Below, piece by piece: positions 5,455 to 6,049 of a stretch of 6,049 bases of DNA. The notes under the pieces were generated by a model that worked only from the letters and a program-made list of their open reading frames with translations, had not been told where the DNA came from and searched no databases. Location: assembly GCA_035293245.1 (NCBI GenBank), contig DATDOO010000143.1:1-6049 (forward strand), read 5' to 3'. The position numbers and the translations under genes are program-made. Origin of the DNA: DATDOO01 sp035293245 (GTDB lineage Bacteria > Pseudomonadota > Gammaproteobacteria > Methylococcales > Methylococcaceae). Every line of letters starts with the position of its first letter. Position 1 is the first letter of the stretch.

Positions 5455-6049
5455 ATGGACTTCCTGCCACGCGACTTTCTGGAAACGGCCGAAGGGCTGA
5501 TTTTCGCCGTGGTGGAAGCGGGCGTCGAGGACGGCCGCGCGCTGTGCTTCCTGCGCTATCGGCGCGACGAAGGACGCTGGCGCAAAGTGGGCACGGAGGA
5601 AGCCAATGCCTGGCTCGCCGCGCGGCATCCGGAGTACCTGTTTCACTCACCGTTGCGCGACGCCCGTCTGCACGGCGTGCCGACGCAACGTATCCTCCGC
5701 CGTCACCAGCCGCGCCAACGGGTGCGGGATTTGCTGGCACAAGGCGCGACCGACGGCGTGGAACGCAAGGCGCTGGCGCTGCTCGGCTGGCTCCGAAAAT
5801 GCGGCATCGCAGCGGAACACATCGGCTTGACCGGCTCGCTGCTCATCCAGGCGCAACGGCCCGATTCCGATCTCGATTTCGTCATTTATGGCCGCGAGCC
5901 CTTTCACGCCGCCCGCGCTGCCGTGCGCGAGGGCTTGAAGCGCGGCATGCTGCACGAGCTTTCCGAACCCCTCTGGCAGGATACCTTCGCCCGGCGCGCG
6001 TGCAGCCTGGGCGAGGCAGAATTCCGCTGGCACGAAGCGCGCAAGTTCA
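5455..6049 (+). CDS. Predicted nucleotidyltransferase-fold protein, 3' partial
   Basis: The frame is open from ATG 5455 through the window end (198 codons, no stop), so the 3' end is missing. Residues 1-35 (RDFLETAEGLIFAVV, then a LCFLRYRR strand) and the whole layout recall the predicted nucleotidyltransferases best known from archaea (COG2413-like, from memory). Residues 125-146 hold the polymerase-beta-type signature: Gly127-Ser128 and, nine residues on, the metal-binding pair Asp139-x-Asp141 in SDLDFVIYG. A helical stretch (86-118) precedes it. The catalytic signature looks intact, but substrate and role are unknown; the product might transfer a nucleotide to RNA, protein or a small molecule. 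The start follows the flavin reductase stop by 6 bases with no good ribosome binding site, suggesting translational coupling. No neighbouring HEPN or antitoxin gene is visible, so a toxin-antitoxin reading has no support. Confidence 0.72.
   Translation, partial: MDFLPRDFLETAEGLIFAVVEAGVEDGRALCFLRYRRDEGRWRKVGTEEANAWLAARHPEYLFHSPLRDARLHGVPTQRILRRHQPRQRVRDLLAQGATDGVERKALALLGWLRKCGIAAEHIGLTGSLLIQAQRPDSDLDFVIYGREPFHAARAAVREGLKRGMLHELSEPLWQDTFARRACSLGEAEFRWHEARKF

Noticed and set aside
4870..5646. Upstream extension of the soxY frame on the minus strand
   Set aside because: It runs antisense through the flavin reductase gene. The Tat signal begins at 4869 with a ribosome binding site just before it.
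5647..6033. 128-codon minus-strand open frame at the right end
   Set aside because: It is antisense to the nucleotidyltransferase-like gene, whose plus-strand frame has a clear catalytic signature; the minus frame has none.
5455..6049. Toxin-antitoxin (MNT/HEPN-like) reading of the nucleotidyltransferase gene
   Set aside because: The protein is longer than a minimal MNT antitoxin, its N-terminal block fits another predicted family, and no HEPN-type partner is seen; the downstream side is not visible.

Overview
The window is GC-rich, almost fully coding DNA from a Gram-negative bacterium, most likely a beta- or gammaproteobacterium with sulfur-oxidising ability. The reasons are third-position GC bias, a Tat-exported SoxY with SoxZ, and a GspE/PilB-type secretion or pilus motor ATPase. 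No mobile element, CRISPR array, tRNA or rRNA is visible. The first gene lacks its 5' end and the last lacks its 3' end.

Left part (1-3389, + strand): a sensor histidine kinase, already open at base 1, is followed after a 2-base gap by an unusual fusion protein. The fusion has a CheY-like receiver with an intact phosphorylation pocket, a GspE/MshE N-terminal domain, and a complete GspE/PilB-family ATPase. The simplest reading is a two-component pair whose output is a secretion or pilus motor rather than a transcription factor. Its MshEN-like region keeps the spacing of the tandem 24-residue c-di-GMP motif but has lost most of the signature residues.

Middle (3390-4869): an exported TPR-type protein on the + strand (best start 3445) runs tail to tail into soxZ on the - strand, with an 11-bp coding overlap. 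soxY and soxZ form a tight - strand operon joined by a TGATG stop/start overlap. SoxY has a twin-arginine signal and ends in GGACG instead of the usual GGCGG, so the sulfur-carrying cysteine is second from the end. No soxXAB or soxCD is present in the window.

Right part (4870-6049): an 81-bp divergent intergenic region separates soxY from a + strand flavin-reductase-like FMN protein. Six bases after it comes a predicted nucleotidyltransferase-fold protein that runs off the window. The + strand genes at 3445 and 4951 share a TATCATGG element just upstream. It looks like a promoter -10 box and in both cases creates a misleading in-frame ATG.

The most notable items are the kinase plus receiver-ATPase pair, its degenerate MshEN motif, and the altered SoxY C-terminus.
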